Assembly (NCBI GenBank): GCA_050942555.1
Contig: JBMNNN010000155.1
Span: forward strand, 1-5,131
Source of the DNA: JAAYXU01 sp050942555
GTDB lineage: Bacteria; Bacillota; Clostridia; Christensenellales; UMGS416
Direction: 5' to 3'
Length of the DNA stretch: 5,131 bases
Part shown: positions 5,066 through 5,131 of the stretch, piece by piece
How the letters are laid out: each line of letters begins with the position of its first letter
Position numbering within the stretch: the stretch's first letter is position 1
The notes under the pieces: model-generated
Database searches by the model: none
Told to the model about the DNA's origin: nothing
What the model saw: only the letters and a program-made list of their open reading frames with translations
Translations under genes and position numbers: made by a program

Positions 5066-5131
5066 ATGAACAAGATTATACACCTGGATGAGACGGGAAT
5101 AAAGAACGAGCTGAAGGAGCTGGTCAGGGGA
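5066..5131 (+). CDS. IS256-family (mutator-type) transposase, N-terminal fragment
   Basis: Only the first 22 codons are in the window, with the frame open to the edge. The product begins MNKIIHLDETGIKNELKELV, which I recognise as the N-terminus of IS256-type DDE transposases, proteins of roughly 400 residues that cut and paste the element. The catalytic DDE residues lie further downstream, outside this window, so whether the gene is intact cannot be judged. AAAGGAAG at 5050-5057 serves as ribosome-binding site, within a hairpin that reaches the start codon. Confidence 0.82.
   Translation, partial: MNKIIHLDETGIKNELKELVRG

Larger units (their letters stand above)
4970..5131 (+). mobile_element. 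Left end of an IS256-family insertion sequence (truncated by the window edge)
   Basis: The element is recognised from the start of its transposase at 5066. The noncoding lead-in beginning GATAAGGTATACT at 4970 resembles the GATAAAGT-type terminus of IS256 itself, and further in it has TTTTTCGCACAATT, like the A/T-rich CACAATT block of that family's ends. The exact boundary is approximate, since neither the right terminal repeat nor the 8-9 bp target duplication can be seen. It inserted about 75 bp after the reductase terminator, in the same orientation. The flank from 4895 to 4969 shows no gene or strong structure. Confidence 0.65.

Overview
The window reads as ordinary bacterial chromosome, with GC by eye in the high fifties percent, compact genes, good Shine-Dalgarno sites and rho-independent terminators. 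The gene set suggests an anaerobe: a non-HemE uroporphyrinogen-decarboxylase-fold protein, an aldo/keto reductase carrying two iron-sulfur cysteine clusters, and an IS256-type transposase. A Clostridia-like member of the Bacillota is the best guess. That is inference, because no rRNA or lineage marker is present.

Layout, left to right. Positions 85-1167 (minus) encode a URO-D superfamily protein of the corrinoid methyltransferase type, followed on its own strand by a hairpin at 60-85. A 262-bp divergent spacer holds a perfect-consensus sigma-70 promoter (TTGACA, 16 bp, TATAAT). This drives a two-gene ABC exporter operon on the plus strand, with the ATPase at 1430-2347 and the ABC-2 permease at 2347-3228, coupled by a 1-nt overlap. 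Convergent with it is an HxlR-family regulator at 3254-3595 (minus). The regulator is divergent from an Fe-S aldo/keto reductase at 3712-4845 (plus), and the 116-bp spacer between them holds overlapping face-to-face promoters and two inverted repeats. The reductase ends at a strong terminator (4864-4894). About 75 bp later the left end of an IS256-family element begins (about 4970), and its transposase starts at 5066 and runs off the window.

How the parts work together. The ABC pair is a self-contained exporter of unknown substrate. The HxlR regulator and the reductase look like a self-regulated carbonyl or electrophile response pair: HxlR proteins commonly sense thiol-reactive compounds through an N-terminal cysteine, and aldo/keto reductases reduce such carbonyls. 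The URO-D protein has no corrinoid protein or partner methyltransferase beside it here, so its substrate cannot be told. The IS leader can fold into a long hairpin that buries the transposase ribosome-binding site in transcripts entering from outside, while a weak internal promoter would start after the left arm. This is a plausible safeguard against read-through expression.

Nothing here is a clearly new system. The most interesting signals are regulatory: the hxlR/reductase control region, the IS leader hairpin, and the consensus promoter that moves the ATPase start.
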